This document shows positions 20,601-29,505 of a stretch of 64,000 bases of DNA, one piece after another. The stretch's first letter is position 1, and every line of letters starts with the position of its first letter. A program made the translations under genes and the position numbers. The DNA lies in NCBI GenBank assembly GCA_029834535.1, contig JAQMWT010000074.1, forward strand, positions 124,001 to 188,000, given 5' to 3'. The stretch is from Chrysophaeum taylorii (taxonomy: Eukaryota > Sar > Pelagophyceae > Pelagomonadales > Pelagomonadaceae). The notes below the pieces were generated by a model. It ran no database searches, had not been told where the DNA came from, and saw only the letters and a list, made by a program, of their open reading frames with translations.

Positions 20601-21990
20601 CGCGTCGCCATGCGCTGACAACAATGCCGTGCTCGTCTTCGTGGCCGTCTGCAACCGCTACGGCTATGTCGCCTGCGCTGGGGACGCACGGTGCGCCTAC
20701 CTCCAATCTCACCCACTCCTGCCTCATGAGCGCCGCTACATGCGCCCGCCTCGCCACATCAGCGACTACATGGCAGACCTTCCTCCGGACCAACGCTACG
20801 ACCCGGCTCGGTCGCTGTGGCTCACGCTCAAGCCTGTCTACGGCCAGCCCCATGCGGGCCGCAAGTGGTATGAGACGCTCGTCGAGTACCTCGGCCTTCT
20901 TGGCTTCCTCGAATCGCCGGACCACCCCTGCTTCTTCTACCGCCATGAAGATACTGGGCCGCCGACGGTACTCATCAGCGTTGTCGACAACATTCCGCTC
21001 GCGGGCCAACCGGACGCCGTGGCAGAAGTGCGCGCTGCGCTCAGCGACCGTTTTGTCATGACGTGGGAAGACGTCGCTCACGACATCTGCGGCATCACCC
21101 TCGACTACCGTGCCGATGGCTCTGTCTTCGCCCACCAGCGCCCGTACATCGACAAGGTCCTCGGTCACCTCGGCTACGGCTCGATCACGGTCGGGCCTGC
21201 CACACCGATGCACCTGGACTTCAACGTCGACCCCCACGTACCCGACAAGACGGCCGACAGCGGCGACGTCCGTACCGCGCTCGCCATCAACCCACGCGAG
21301 GCCCTTGGTCTGCTCATGTTCACGCGGGCGACGTTGCCCACCTTCGCGCCCACGGTTCACGTCCTGGCCACCGCCGTAAACGTGTGGTCCAAGCGCCACG
21401 CTCGGGCCCTCGACCGTGCCCTGCGCTGGCTCGCGGCTCACCGAGACCTTGGCATCCTGTTTTCTGCTGCCTACCGAGGCGCCTTCCACCTCTCTGCTTA
21501 TGCGGACGAGAGTCTTGGCTGTGAGCTCGCTCGCGGTGCGCACGGCTCTGCCCTCTCGCGCCTCGGTGGTGCCGTTCTCCTCCAGGCCCAGGGGGCCTGC
21601 GTCTCCGGGGCCAGTCGGCGCGTCTCTGCGACATGCCACAGCACGGCGGAGATTGCCATCTTAGCCCTGTCTCACACTGTCCGTCGCCTTCTTGGAGTGC
21701 GCCACCTCATCCAGACCCTCGAAGGGGTCCGGCCGCCTCGCACCACGGTCTGGTGTGATAACCAACCGGCACTGAAGATCGTCCGTCGCCGTCTTCTGTC
21801 GCCTAACTTGCGCCATCTGCGTATCGCCCTCAATTCCCTCATTTGCGCAGTTGATACGTACGACTGTGCCTACAAGTACGTCAAGACCAAGCTCAATTAC
21901 GCCAACGTCTTCGTTTCCAACGAGGACGCTGACCTCTTCGACCGCGATACTGCCTTCCTCACCGGTCATGTCATTCCTGACCTCTCCTAG
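17656..21990 (+). CDS. pol: copia Gag C-terminus-Pol polyprotein
   Basis: 1444 codons in one frame. Two CCHC zinc knuckles (C-x2-C-x4-H-x4-C) lie at residues 90-103 and 113-126. A hydrophobic stretch at about 210-262 precedes the aspartic protease, whose motif is WLVDSACDNH with Asp288 (DSA in place of the usual DSG). A second hydrophobic stretch lies at about 445-480. A GAG-pre-integrase-like segment (HQMFGHAS) leads into integrase with Asp564, Asp626 and Glu660, matching D-D-34-E spacing. The RVT_2 domain has palm Asp1010 (GDARCAYLQ), but the YVDD box reads SVVDN (Asp1111-Asn1112). Copia RNase H follows with YADES, STAEI and WCDNQ. The true start lies upstream in gag; the ATG at 17656 is only the first in this frame. 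The two hydrophobic stretches are not normal for copia. Confidence 0.92.
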   Translation: MLYFLEGLKGPKGGGDLAEAHRLLAIESARTGASYDTFIKVFTMYCRNADINRGSSRARARQTAAQPADPPGRTTLNYAFRPDWTPIPFCSKCHGLYHTARICPANITGDMPCGICRVPTHTTDNCALKTPGWQPGDVFSIRALRKLRTFRSRDLPPARPAAPPHPAPPPAPQAPEPAPTDAAAARRTTDACRTGYTIGARAFMARGIEPPLVSLSALHLTLTLLFVAAGALLGLCLDGRVALPALLLVPGLACVVRTVSFPTLCSTTARAARARAAPPDDYEEWLVDSACDNHTRPEYSTVVSYTKTWLSWLPGGFFDGGRHSHAVSGHVIEHVTLQTTDGHIDVTIAAAITPSLPRLFSVDQFDKSGGRFISGSRPRLETSDGKIIPLIKRGKDYVLITRRTGTEPATAGPAAVTATAVTAAAPAAAPAAAAAAVGRRLAPRAVYGSAFVSSLVATAVLAGAMAAAASSHAVGAAMLQHPSARPVDPVLMPGLRLDDVSAHQMFGHASDDRRDAALKQLGLPAVGASRHPICCTLGRLRKAPTHSKTTSATTAPDGAVVEVDLQGPFNPPTLGGARYGLDFAFRRPARLASSLIAKKSDAAGELPVLLASARAAGLHPTTLRADLGGELDNPHFRSTAAASGLAVEYVVPERHVNAAENAHIWILDVARANDVMVRNVLHPKFWGYSYLYAVRQVNVVGGYIGEHEDISGMAPYGSLVAYRVDAAKNTARALIGIYLGCRPEAGPGAVYVVPAPRSGCVQDDLRLVRTTATVRFLAAPGTPVTTDLLRTTLGSLRAAATAPLADADAPTPPPPPPPTLTQACKIAQAYATATSPGAPAPDHAPLPGPGLFDDDQDPALWHETPPSTFVFDYRPPDPTAPRSLREARGRPDAPGWTAAVLKEHGAFFQFEAIRVVAARDVSDDAVVVGCITALAVKRDGTQKVRFCYDGAQAKRTETAHALAVPEDHDDAPCTVTAVSPSYASPCADNNAVLVFVAVCNRYGYVACAGDARCAYLQSHPLLPHERRYMRPPRHISDYMADLPPDQRYDPARSLWLTLKPVYGQPHAGRKWYETLVEYLGLLGFLESPDHPCFFYRHEDTGPPTVLISVVDNIPLAGQPDAVAEVRAALSDRFVMTWEDVAHDICGITLDYRADGSVFAHQRPYIDKVLGHLGYGSITVGPATPMHLDFNVDPHVPDKTADSGDVRTALAINPREALGLLMFTRATLPTFAPTVHVLATAVNVWSKRHARALDRALRWLAAHRDLGILFSAAYRGAFHLSAYADESLGCELARGAHGSALSRLGGAVLLQAQGACVSGASRRVSATCHSTAEIAILALSHTVRRLLGVRHLIQTLEGVRPPRTTVWCDNQPALKIVRRRLLSPNLRHLRIALNSLICAVDTYDCAYKYVKTKLNYANVFVSNEDADLFDRDTAFLTGHVIPDLS

Positions 21991-22109
21991 ACTCCTGGGG
22001 AGGTCCTACCTCGCTCTGCTCTTGTTCTTTCTTTTCCGCGCCCTTCCGCGGCGCTTCGCTCCTTTCACGTGCCTCCTGCAGCCCTCTCTTCGCACCTGAT
22101 CGCTTCGCT

Positions 22110-22120
22110 GGATGGGGAGG
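22110..22120 (+). promoter_or_regulatory. Polypurine tract of the copia element
   Basis: GGATGGGGAGG directly abuts the 3' LTR, the expected position for the plus-strand primer. It also fixes the LTR start at CACC. Confidence 0.75.
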
Positions 22121-22230
22121 CACCAGCCTGTCCCAGTGACACGCCACTGACACACCACGCACGCGCCACGTCGCCTGTCCTGACACTAGGTCACATGCCA
22201 CGTTCACTTCATACACATATGACACTCATG
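22121..22230 (+). repeat. 3' LTR of the copia element
   Basis: 110 bp, identical to the 5' LTR apart from lacking one 11-bp unit. Confidence 0.9.
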
Positions 22231-22859
22231 CGCAACACTCTTCTTCTCCTTTCGAGAGGGTTAGTTTTTCAACCAACGAACCAACCAACCAACCAAAGGT
22301 CCGTTAGAAAATGAGGACACAAAAAATGTTCGATGATATGTTCAGATACAATCCATCCAGGACCACCCACCACCATATCTTTGTAGGCGCGGACCGATTA
22401 TTATTATTATTCGATTCGTCTCTGGAACTATAACTCGGTCCCATTTTGTTGCTGTCTGTCTCTGGAAGTCCGTCCGTCCGTCCGTCCGTCCGTCCGTCCC
22501 ATCAACAGGATTACAACAACAACAACTTATTACTAATAAAAGTTTTTTTTCACAAGTAAGGAATAACAACGACGCGCTGTCGTAATTTTTCGTCTCTAAT
22601 AATGCAGAGCCCCGCGAGGCGGTGGAGCTTGCAACGCAACAACAAAAGCGGCTGCTTCACCCCCTCGTAGGAACAAAAACACCTTGATAAGAAGGTCTGT
22701 GGTGGGGGGGGGGAACAAAAACAAAAACAAAAACAAACTTCTCCACCTCGAAAAGGACCAGAGACCCTCAAGAGATGCATGCATGCATGCGAAGGAGAGG
22801 TTCTTCGTCTCCTTCTTCTTGTTGAAAGTGCGTTATTCTATTACTACGAGGAGGGTTCT
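22231..22859. other. Intergenic, simple repeats only
   Basis: Contains AACC repeats (about 22270-22300), a perfect GTCC array (about 22470-22499) and AAAAAC repeats (about 22716-22737). No gene is visible. It includes the 3' UTR of the minus-strand transporter gene. Confidence 0.6.
22470..22499. repeat. GTCC tetranucleotide microsatellite
   Basis: Seven perfect tandem copies of GTCC, followed by a broken copy. Confidence 0.9.
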
Positions 22860-22898
22860 TCATTCAGCCACTCCTTCTTCCAGGTGGTGGTGGTGGTT

Positions 22899-22934
<36 letters not shown>

Positions 22935-24575
22935 AGGCCCCTCTTCTTCGAATTCGAGGAAGCGCGATGACGAACCCGGCGGTAGTTGTTCTCCTCTTCC
23001 TTCTTCGAGGGGAATCGCCTTGGAAGAAGAAGAAGAAGAAGCAGCAGAAGTCGCAGGCTTGTCGCCGCCGCCGCGGCCATGCTCCTCGTCGTCGTCGTCC
23101 CGACGATGATGATACTCGTGGTCGCCGAGGTCGATGAGCGGGTCGAGGATGAGGAGGGCGTCGAGGTCGAAGTGGTTTGGGAGGATTCTGGTTCTGACGT
23201 AGACGAGGGCTGCGATGAAGAGCGGGAAGGTCATCGCGATCGGGGTGAGGGTGACCGCGTAGATGAGGACGACCGCGCAAATCTGGAGTTTGGTGAATTT
23301 GGCAATTACCGAAAAATCTAGAAGCGAAAAGAAATTGTGGGTGGAAGCGCGACGCGCCGGCTCGGAGACCCAAAGGACGAACCGGTCCCAGAGTTCGTTT
23401 CCGGGCAAGGAGGAGAGGGCCATGAAGACGAAAAGACCGTCGAGGCAAGATTTCGGAATCTTGCCCAGCAAAGTCAAGAAAGGTTTGAAGCACACCGCTC
23501 CCGTCATCGAAGCTTGGAGGAAGTTCGTGTACCTTTGTTCAAAGCAGAAATTCGTATCGGAAACGACCAAAGACTTAGTGTGCAAAGGGGCCTGCGGAAT
23601 CAAGCCGTTGCACGGCGGAATCTTCAGAATTCCCGTAACAAGAATACAGAATCCAAGAACGAAAAAATCCAAATGATACGCGCTTCCTTTCCGCAGATTA
23701 AACTGCTGCGCGAGAATCGAGCTGACGTTGTGATCGAAGACGAAAAGGATCGTGATGATAGCCCCCGGGATTATCGAAGCAACAATCGCCCACGCCGGGA
23801 GATCCAGCGACAACGACACCCACGCGCGGTTCGTGTGTGTTCGAAAGGTCGACGGCACCGAGAGCTTTCGAACATCACTTTTGGCAATAATCGCGAAAAA
23901 TAAAATCGAAACCGTCGGCGCGTAATCAGAAATCAGAACTCTCGTCCGATGGCGCAAAATCGGCCATTCCGTTGCTTTCGAGAGAAACAAGGCGACGCCC
24001 GCCGTGCCGACGGCAATAATGAATTCGTTCGAGGTCGACGTCGCAATCCCCGAGACCCCAGTAACGAGATAAATCAAAGCGATCAGCAACCCGAAAGTAT
24101 GGCACGAAAAATTCGTGATAAATCGTATGTAATCGCACCCCCCAAACGCCGCGATCCCCATGTGCATCAAGGCCGCAAAGATCTGGGACCACGCGTAGAA
24201 AGGCAAAAACTTCACGCCGAGCTGCTTAGAAAGGCGCGAAATCGAAATCGTCAAAATCGATACGGGACCCGTCACGCCCAAAATGCACAACGGTTGCCCC
24301 GCAAAGACCGAGAATATCATCCCGCTCAGCGCGCTCGACACGCACACCTCCACGACGCCGATCGCATCCGTCGACTCTTCCAACAATTCGGCGAACGTCA
24401 ACGCCGGCCCAATCGACGTAAAAAACATAAAAAACACGCTCGCTGTAGTTTTCGAGTTCCAGCCCTCGACCCAGTCGCTCGCATACCACGCCCGCCGTCT
24501 CTCGAAGTCTCGTCGAATACCCTCAAACCACACGCCCACGACGTTATTGGTTGTGGTGCTGCTGCTGCTGCTCAT
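22860..24575 (-). CDS. SLC4/BOR1-type anion (bicarbonate or borate) transporter
   Basis: The 571-residue membrane protein carries the HCO3-cotransporter domain from near its start, with about 12 hydrophobic segments. Family-specific blocks are clear: FFTSIGPALTFAELLEESTD in the first segment, then FAGQPLCILGVTGPVSI, and the diagnostic GKIPKSCLDGLFVFMALSSL-PGNELWDR late in the domain. It lacks the long cytoplasmic N-terminal domain of animal band 3, as do plant and fungal BOR1-like proteins. In a marine alga the role could be bicarbonate supply or boron efflux, and sequence reading cannot separate these. The C-terminal 90 residues are low complexity: His, Asp/Glu, Ser, then twelve or so Pro encoded by a GGC/GCC repeat, then His4. 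The start is taken at 24573-24575 because the frame extends further only through a non-ATG codon. Confidence 0.93.
22895..22934. repeat. GGC trinucleotide repeat inside the transporter gene
   Basis: Eleven or twelve uninterrupted triplets encode the poly-Pro run of the minus-strand transporter. A length-variable site. Confidence 0.85.
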
Positions 24576-24774
24576 GACGTCCCGTCGTGTCGTCTGCGTC
24601 CGTCCGTCCGTCCCAACGGGTCGTTTTGGTCGTCCCAAAACGGACCGCCGAATTCAGTCGTAATAAAATTTTTTTTTAAAAAAAAGAACGAAAAAAGAAG
24701 AGGAATCTTTTCTTTCTTCTTCTTCAAGTCTTTAAGTCGCGCTCGTCCGTCTCTCTTCTTCACAAGGACGACCG

Positions 24775-25820
24775 TAACTGAATACCTCCTTATCCTCCTC
24801 CTCCTCGAGCATCTCGACAACCCCGCCCCGCCGCGAGATTTCTTTCCCCACCTGGAGCTGCTGCTGCTGCTGCTGCTGCTGCACCGTCGAACACTGCAGG
24901 AGAAAGAAAGTCGGCAAAAACATACAAGCTGCGGCAAGATGACCACCACCTTGCTCCGATGTTACAAGTTTGGTCACGACGCCTCCAAGTTTGACGACCA
25001 TACACATGCTTCAACAACACGCGACCACTCGCAGTCCGCAAACAAGGCCTGCGCAAAGACAGCGCGTAGACTGCGTTGTTTCGTTCGTCGAAGTCGCCCA
25101 AGATGATTGATTATTCGGATGATGCACCTTAATTAAGAGTACAGCGAACGATCCTAGTTCGTCATCTCGGATGATGTTCTTGCGGATGTCCAAAAAAAAG
25201 CATATGCCGAGTAGAGAGAGCCGCCTGACCTGCCCTCCCCTCCCCTCCCCTCCCCTCCCCTCCAGGGAGCCCTTTATGAGGACTAGCTGGATCTTCGTCG
25301 GCACGAAGGTTCCGAGAGCAGGCGTGCCTTTTACAACACACGTGACAATATTGTCTCTACTTGCGCATCACAACGACCACCAAGCACACAAAAGCGGCAG
25401 CCGTAGTATCTTTGTATCTTGCGCTTGAACGACGACAGCGCTGTCGCGAAGCTGTAGACCATGTTGTTGTACTCGAACGAACATCAGATGCTGCTGCTGC
25501 TGCTGCTGCTGCTTTAAGTCGGCCTCGCGAACACACATGCTGAACTTGGCATCTTTGGTTATTAGGTCGAGTAAACTGGACAAAAATCCTCGTATTTGTG
25601 CGCTCTGAGCTGCGACAGCGTTTTACGCGGCGATCTCTCATAGTCGTTTACCACCTTCGTCTGGGCGCGCGACTTCTTTTTTTCTTTCTCGGCGTCGTGG
25701 TCAACCGACGTCGGCGTGTTACCACCACCACCACCACCACCACGCGACCCGAGCGACGACGAAACCCACATCGATACCGTCCTCCTCGTCGTTCGTTTTT
25801 GAAAGTCAAGAAGGACGCTC
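24775..25820 (-). pseudogene. R1 repeat, copy 2: decayed element ORF
   Basis: Minus-strand frames share long peptide segments with 3857-4970: NTPTSVDHDAEKE near 25685-25725, CVVKGTPALGTFVPT near 25300-25345, and RGGVVEM with an acidic run near 24785-24840. It contains CAG/CTG expansions encoding Gln or Ala runs (about 24853-24884 and 25490-25515) and a GGGGA minisatellite (about 25228-25262) absent from copy 1. Stops and shifts make it non-functional. It is inverted relative to copy 1. Confidence 0.55.
25228..25262. repeat. CCCCT pentanucleotide array
   Basis: Six or seven tandem CTCCC units inside R1 copy 2. Confidence 0.85.
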
Positions 25821-25899
25821 CGGTTGCAAACTAGATTTTCCCATCATAAATAAATATCCTCAGCTCATCTCATCGGCGCCGCAACTACGACAACCGTAC

Positions 25900-27245
25900 T
25901 AGCCGGATCAATATCGTCGTTCTTCGCCGACTACTCGAAGCTACTGGACACGCGGTCGTCGACAATCGGAAGAAGCTCACCGCGTCCGTCAAGGATGTAA
26001 TACAACTTGATTCTCCTTGCCGCAGATCTCAAGGAGCTGGAAGGATTCGTGACGACGACTGAAGACAGCTGGACCGATGGAGAACCTATCGATCAGCTTA
26101 GTAGTGGTCCAACCCTCGAATTTCTCCGATATTAAACGTTGCCGCCGACACATCTATTAAGAAGGTCGGGCTAGCCGTTCGGGCCGTGCTGTTATAGGGC
26201 CGCCGGCGACGCATGACTATTGAGGACTGGAGCCCCATCGCGCATCTTCGCGCTCGTTGAAGCTCGGAACGCGAACGAAAGGAAGCACCGCGGGGTTCGA
26301 CGGACTTTCGAAGAGGCTCCTAGAACATTGTGTAGATTGGAAAAGAACTCGACGAGTGAATACCTTTCTCGAGGATCTCAAAATCGATACCTGCGTCGAG
26401 GAGGAGGCCAAGAGGAAAGCGCGGGCTGATAGATCAAGACGTGAACAAAACAAGTCGAGGAAACCACGAGGTCCGACTGCCAAGTGGGAGGCTTCATCTC
26501 CAAACTGAAGGCGACGGCCCGCCGACATGGTTCGCGTCTATACCGCAACAAGCTATAGCTGAAACGGGACACACTTCAGCAGTTACCGAAGCGCAACACC
26601 TCGAAAACAAGTTGTTCCACAGTTGTGGAATGGTAGAGGGGAGTGCGATGAATTGATCTCGACTGCTCGGGACATTTATTTATGCATAAAAAAAATATAT
26701 TTTATATCTGGAAAGCCGTTGCGCGTAGTTCGCCGCCCCACCGAATCCAGTCGGCAATGATGCCTTGGGATCAAAGTGGAAAAGTGCTCGCTGTTTGCGT
26801 AGGCTGAATTAGTCAAGGCTGCTCCTCCGAGAGGCAGCGCGTATTGGAGTTGATGCAACCAACCGGAGCCAACGCTGCTTTCACGAATGAGGCGACGCAA
26901 AAAAACAAGAGTCATTGCGGTCTCCTAGGTGACGACAGTCGTAGTGACAACTCTCGAAGGCCGCGGCTGCTCCGCAAGCGAGCGAACTTCCTCTCTATGC
27001 CTAAAACAGAATGGTTTCGTTTCGCCAAGGAAAATTTGCGTTCGAGGAGGCAAGCGAGTGGACGCGCTTCTCATTATTAAGATCCGGGCAGATTCCATGA
27101 TTATTACATGTTCGGAAGTAAAACGCAGCGCGACTCGAACTGAGGCGCGCGAGGAACGTGTGTTCCGACGACAAACTGACAAAAAAAAATCGCGGGCCGT
27201 TAAAGTCTATTATTATTTTGTCCTCGCATACTCGGCGATCATGAT
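25900..27245 (+). pseudogene. R2 repeat, copy 1: decayed element
   Basis: Matches 57180-59290 in the same orientation over scattered blocks: GTCCGTCAAG plus TATGTAATA-like sequence (about 25985 and 57295), TTGAGGACTGG (about 26220 and 57771), CTGAAGGCGAC plus GACATGGTTCGCGTCT (about 26507 and 58408), GTTGATGCAACC near 26850 and 58800, and GATCCGGGCAGATT (about 27081 and 59090). Open frames between the blocks are short and shifted. The element encodes no protein I recognise. Confidence 0.55.
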
Positions 27246-27554
27246 TTTTCAGCGATGATGATGACGATGAAGGAAGACGACAACTTCAGACTGAGAGTGT
27301 AATCAAAACAATATGATGTATTTGCTCACCACCTCACGGTGTGCGTAACTCGAAACGTCGAAGAAATAGGCGAGAGGACATGGCGTCACTTCTACCACCT
27401 TTCCTCCACACTCCAAACTCTGATCTGCCCCCGACTTTATCCGTCGAGTGAACTCCCTCCCTAGCGTCCACAATTAGCTGCTCGCGGCAACAACTTCAAG
27501 CGCGAAGTATCGAAAAGCTTCAGTAACTGCAGATGCAGACCGAACACAGATTGG
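27246..27554. other. Spacer between R2 and R3 copies
   Basis: AT-rich start, then unremarkable sequence. Nothing supportable was seen. Confidence 0.4.
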
Positions 27555-28470
27555 CCGCGAACTCGAACTCGAGCCCTGGGTTCGTAGCTTGCTTAAACAG
27601 GCAAGCTTGAACAAAGAGATGCGGCTCATCAAGAGTGCCGCAAAACGTAAACACACCGCTTTGAACACGACATCGGGAGCCTGGCGCGCGATCTTGCCGG
27701 AAGTTCGCAGAAGAGGCTCTCTACGAGCACGAAAGGCGGCGACGAGGACCTGAGACGCGGCGAAAGAAAAAGAGGAACAAGGACCGAGCGAGAGGACGTC
27801 TTGACGGGCATGTCTTCGGCGCCGGACTCTTCAACCTAGTTGCCATCATCATCGGGAGGGGAGTATCGTGGTCGCCAGCAGCGTTTGGTTGCGAAATTTG
27901 CGGCCAAAGACGGTCGATGCAAACATCGAGTTTCTTCTTTCAGATCGGACAACAACCTGGGGACCACCGAGCAAAGCGACATCTTGGTCAACGGCTTCGT
28001 GAATACCTCGAAGATTCGTGAGCGGGGTTTGCGCGCAGCCAAGTTCGATTGCGTTATATCCTGCTTCGCCTCGTCGATTTGAGCTTGGTGTTTCTGCCAC
28101 GTAGCTGATGATTCGTCACTTTTGGCAAGCGCTCTTGTTGAGCATCGGCGACGCGACCTCCGCGGGCGTCGTCTACCGGGTGTTTGCATCCGCCAAGTGC
28201 CTGGCTTCCAAGTCGTATCAAAAATCCACGGATGCTCGCGGTCGTGGTCCATACGATTCGATTCTGATGCGGACACAACATTCGCGTCCGCGAGCTTCCT
28301 TGCCATGGTCCTCCGACTGACGCCGCACGACTTGGCCGTTGTCGTGCATTACCCGCGTCAAACTGCCTTCCTTCGTTTGGAATGACCACTGGCGCCCAAG
28401 GCAATAGCTCTCGTCGACGACACCATCGGGTTAATTAATTGCGGATCGCGATCCCTCGCGGAGCCACGGT
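27555..28470 (-). pseudogene. R3 repeat, copy 2
   Basis: Diverged second copy of the element at 10690-11735, same orientation. The minus strand carries WQKHQAQIDEAKQD near 28060-28105 and downstream frames with no intact ORF. The block ends near a TTAATTAATT segment like copy 1. Confidence 0.5.
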
Positions 28471-29505
28471 ACGAGATCCCGTACGTCAACTTCAAGCACA
28501 AGATCCCGTCCCGTGGAGGAAGCAGCCTTGGTGTCGAAGTCTTGTGTGGTTTTTCTTCTTCCAGCCGTCACCTTCTACGCGCTTTCGTGTCACGACAACG
28601 TCATACGCAGCTCTCGAACGAGGTCCGACCGCAACAAACAATTTTTGTTTTGGAGCTTCAGTTATTAATTAATTAATTAATTATTATCATCATCGATGGT
28701 CGCCGACGAGCAGCAGGCCTCCCGCGAAACTCTCAAGGACCGGGAGTCGTCCAAAACCATATGGCGTCGACGCCGAACTTCTCCGAAAGGAGCCTGCGAG
28801 CAGGCAGTGCATTTCTCGAACCGCTGGGCAGCAGAGCTGTGCGACCACAATACTCTGGTATATTTACCCCGGGGTCAGTCAGTCAGTCAGTCAGTCAGTC
28901 AGTCAGTCATACCAGCCGCTGGAACCCCGGGGTCACGCAGCGCGTCGACGGCTTCGTCTTCGGCTTGCGAGACGTGCCGCACACGTCCAAAAAAAGCGCC
29001 GGGCGTGAATCGCCAGCGGTTGGCGCGTCACCGAGGTCAATCACGGCAGCCCAGCTCGGCCGCATCTCGTAGTAAGTAATGTCGGGCAGCCCCACCCAGA
29101 CCGTCCACGTTCAGCAGGTCCTCGCCCTCCATCCCGCGGGGCAGCAGAACGCATACGGTCTGGGCGGCGACCCCACTTCTGAACGTTGTGCGGACGACGA
29201 CGCCCACCAGGAAAACTTGGCCTCAAGATTTGGGCCTCGAGCTACGATTGCGAGCTCGCTCGGTGTCTGGCTCGAAGACGACCGATGGTTCCTCTCCGTC
29301 GTTGTCTGCTGCCCGCCCGGCCGCCCGATAAGGTCACTCGCTGCAGTGCCTTTGTGTGGCGAGCGAGCCATAGACGTCGCTGTCGTCTTGACACTTTTCG
29401 AGGTCGTTCGTGTTAAGAAGCTTCCCACATCGGTCGCTCGCTCGCTCGCTCGCTACATAAAAGGTTTAGGAATCTAAAAATTCTGGATTTCTGCAAGCGC
29501 AAGCT
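28471..29505. other. Intergenic with microsatellite, upstream of the GH26-like gene
   Basis: Short overlapping frames only. A minus-strand piece reading WVGLPDITYYEMRPSWAAVI (about 29040-29100) is protein-like but isolated. TTAATTAA repeats lie near 28663-28680. The last about 100 bases before 29506 include repeated CGCT (about 29436-29452), possibly in the 5' UTR. Confidence 0.4.
28873..28909. repeat. GTCA tetranucleotide microsatellite
   Basis: Nine tandem copies, bordered on each side within about 20 bp by the palindrome CCCCGGGG. Confidence 0.9.

Larger units (their letters stand above)
16878..22230 (+). mobile_element. Nearly complete copia LTR retrotransposon (about 5.35 kb)
   Basis: Two LTRs (121 and 110 bp) flank gag and pol in copia order (protease, integrase, RT, RNase H). 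A primer-binding-like sequence follows the 5' LTR and a purine tract precedes the 3' LTR. The LTRs differ only by one extra 11-bp unit in the 5' copy, so insertion was recent. The ends are unusual: as aligned they begin CACC and finish CATG instead of TG...CA. If the element is extended by 2 bp at its 3' end, a 5-bp CAACA is found on both sides (16873-16877 and 22233-22237), a candidate target duplication. The element lies at the end of an older copia. Gag contains two frameshifts, so this copy may not be autonomous. Confidence 0.88.
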
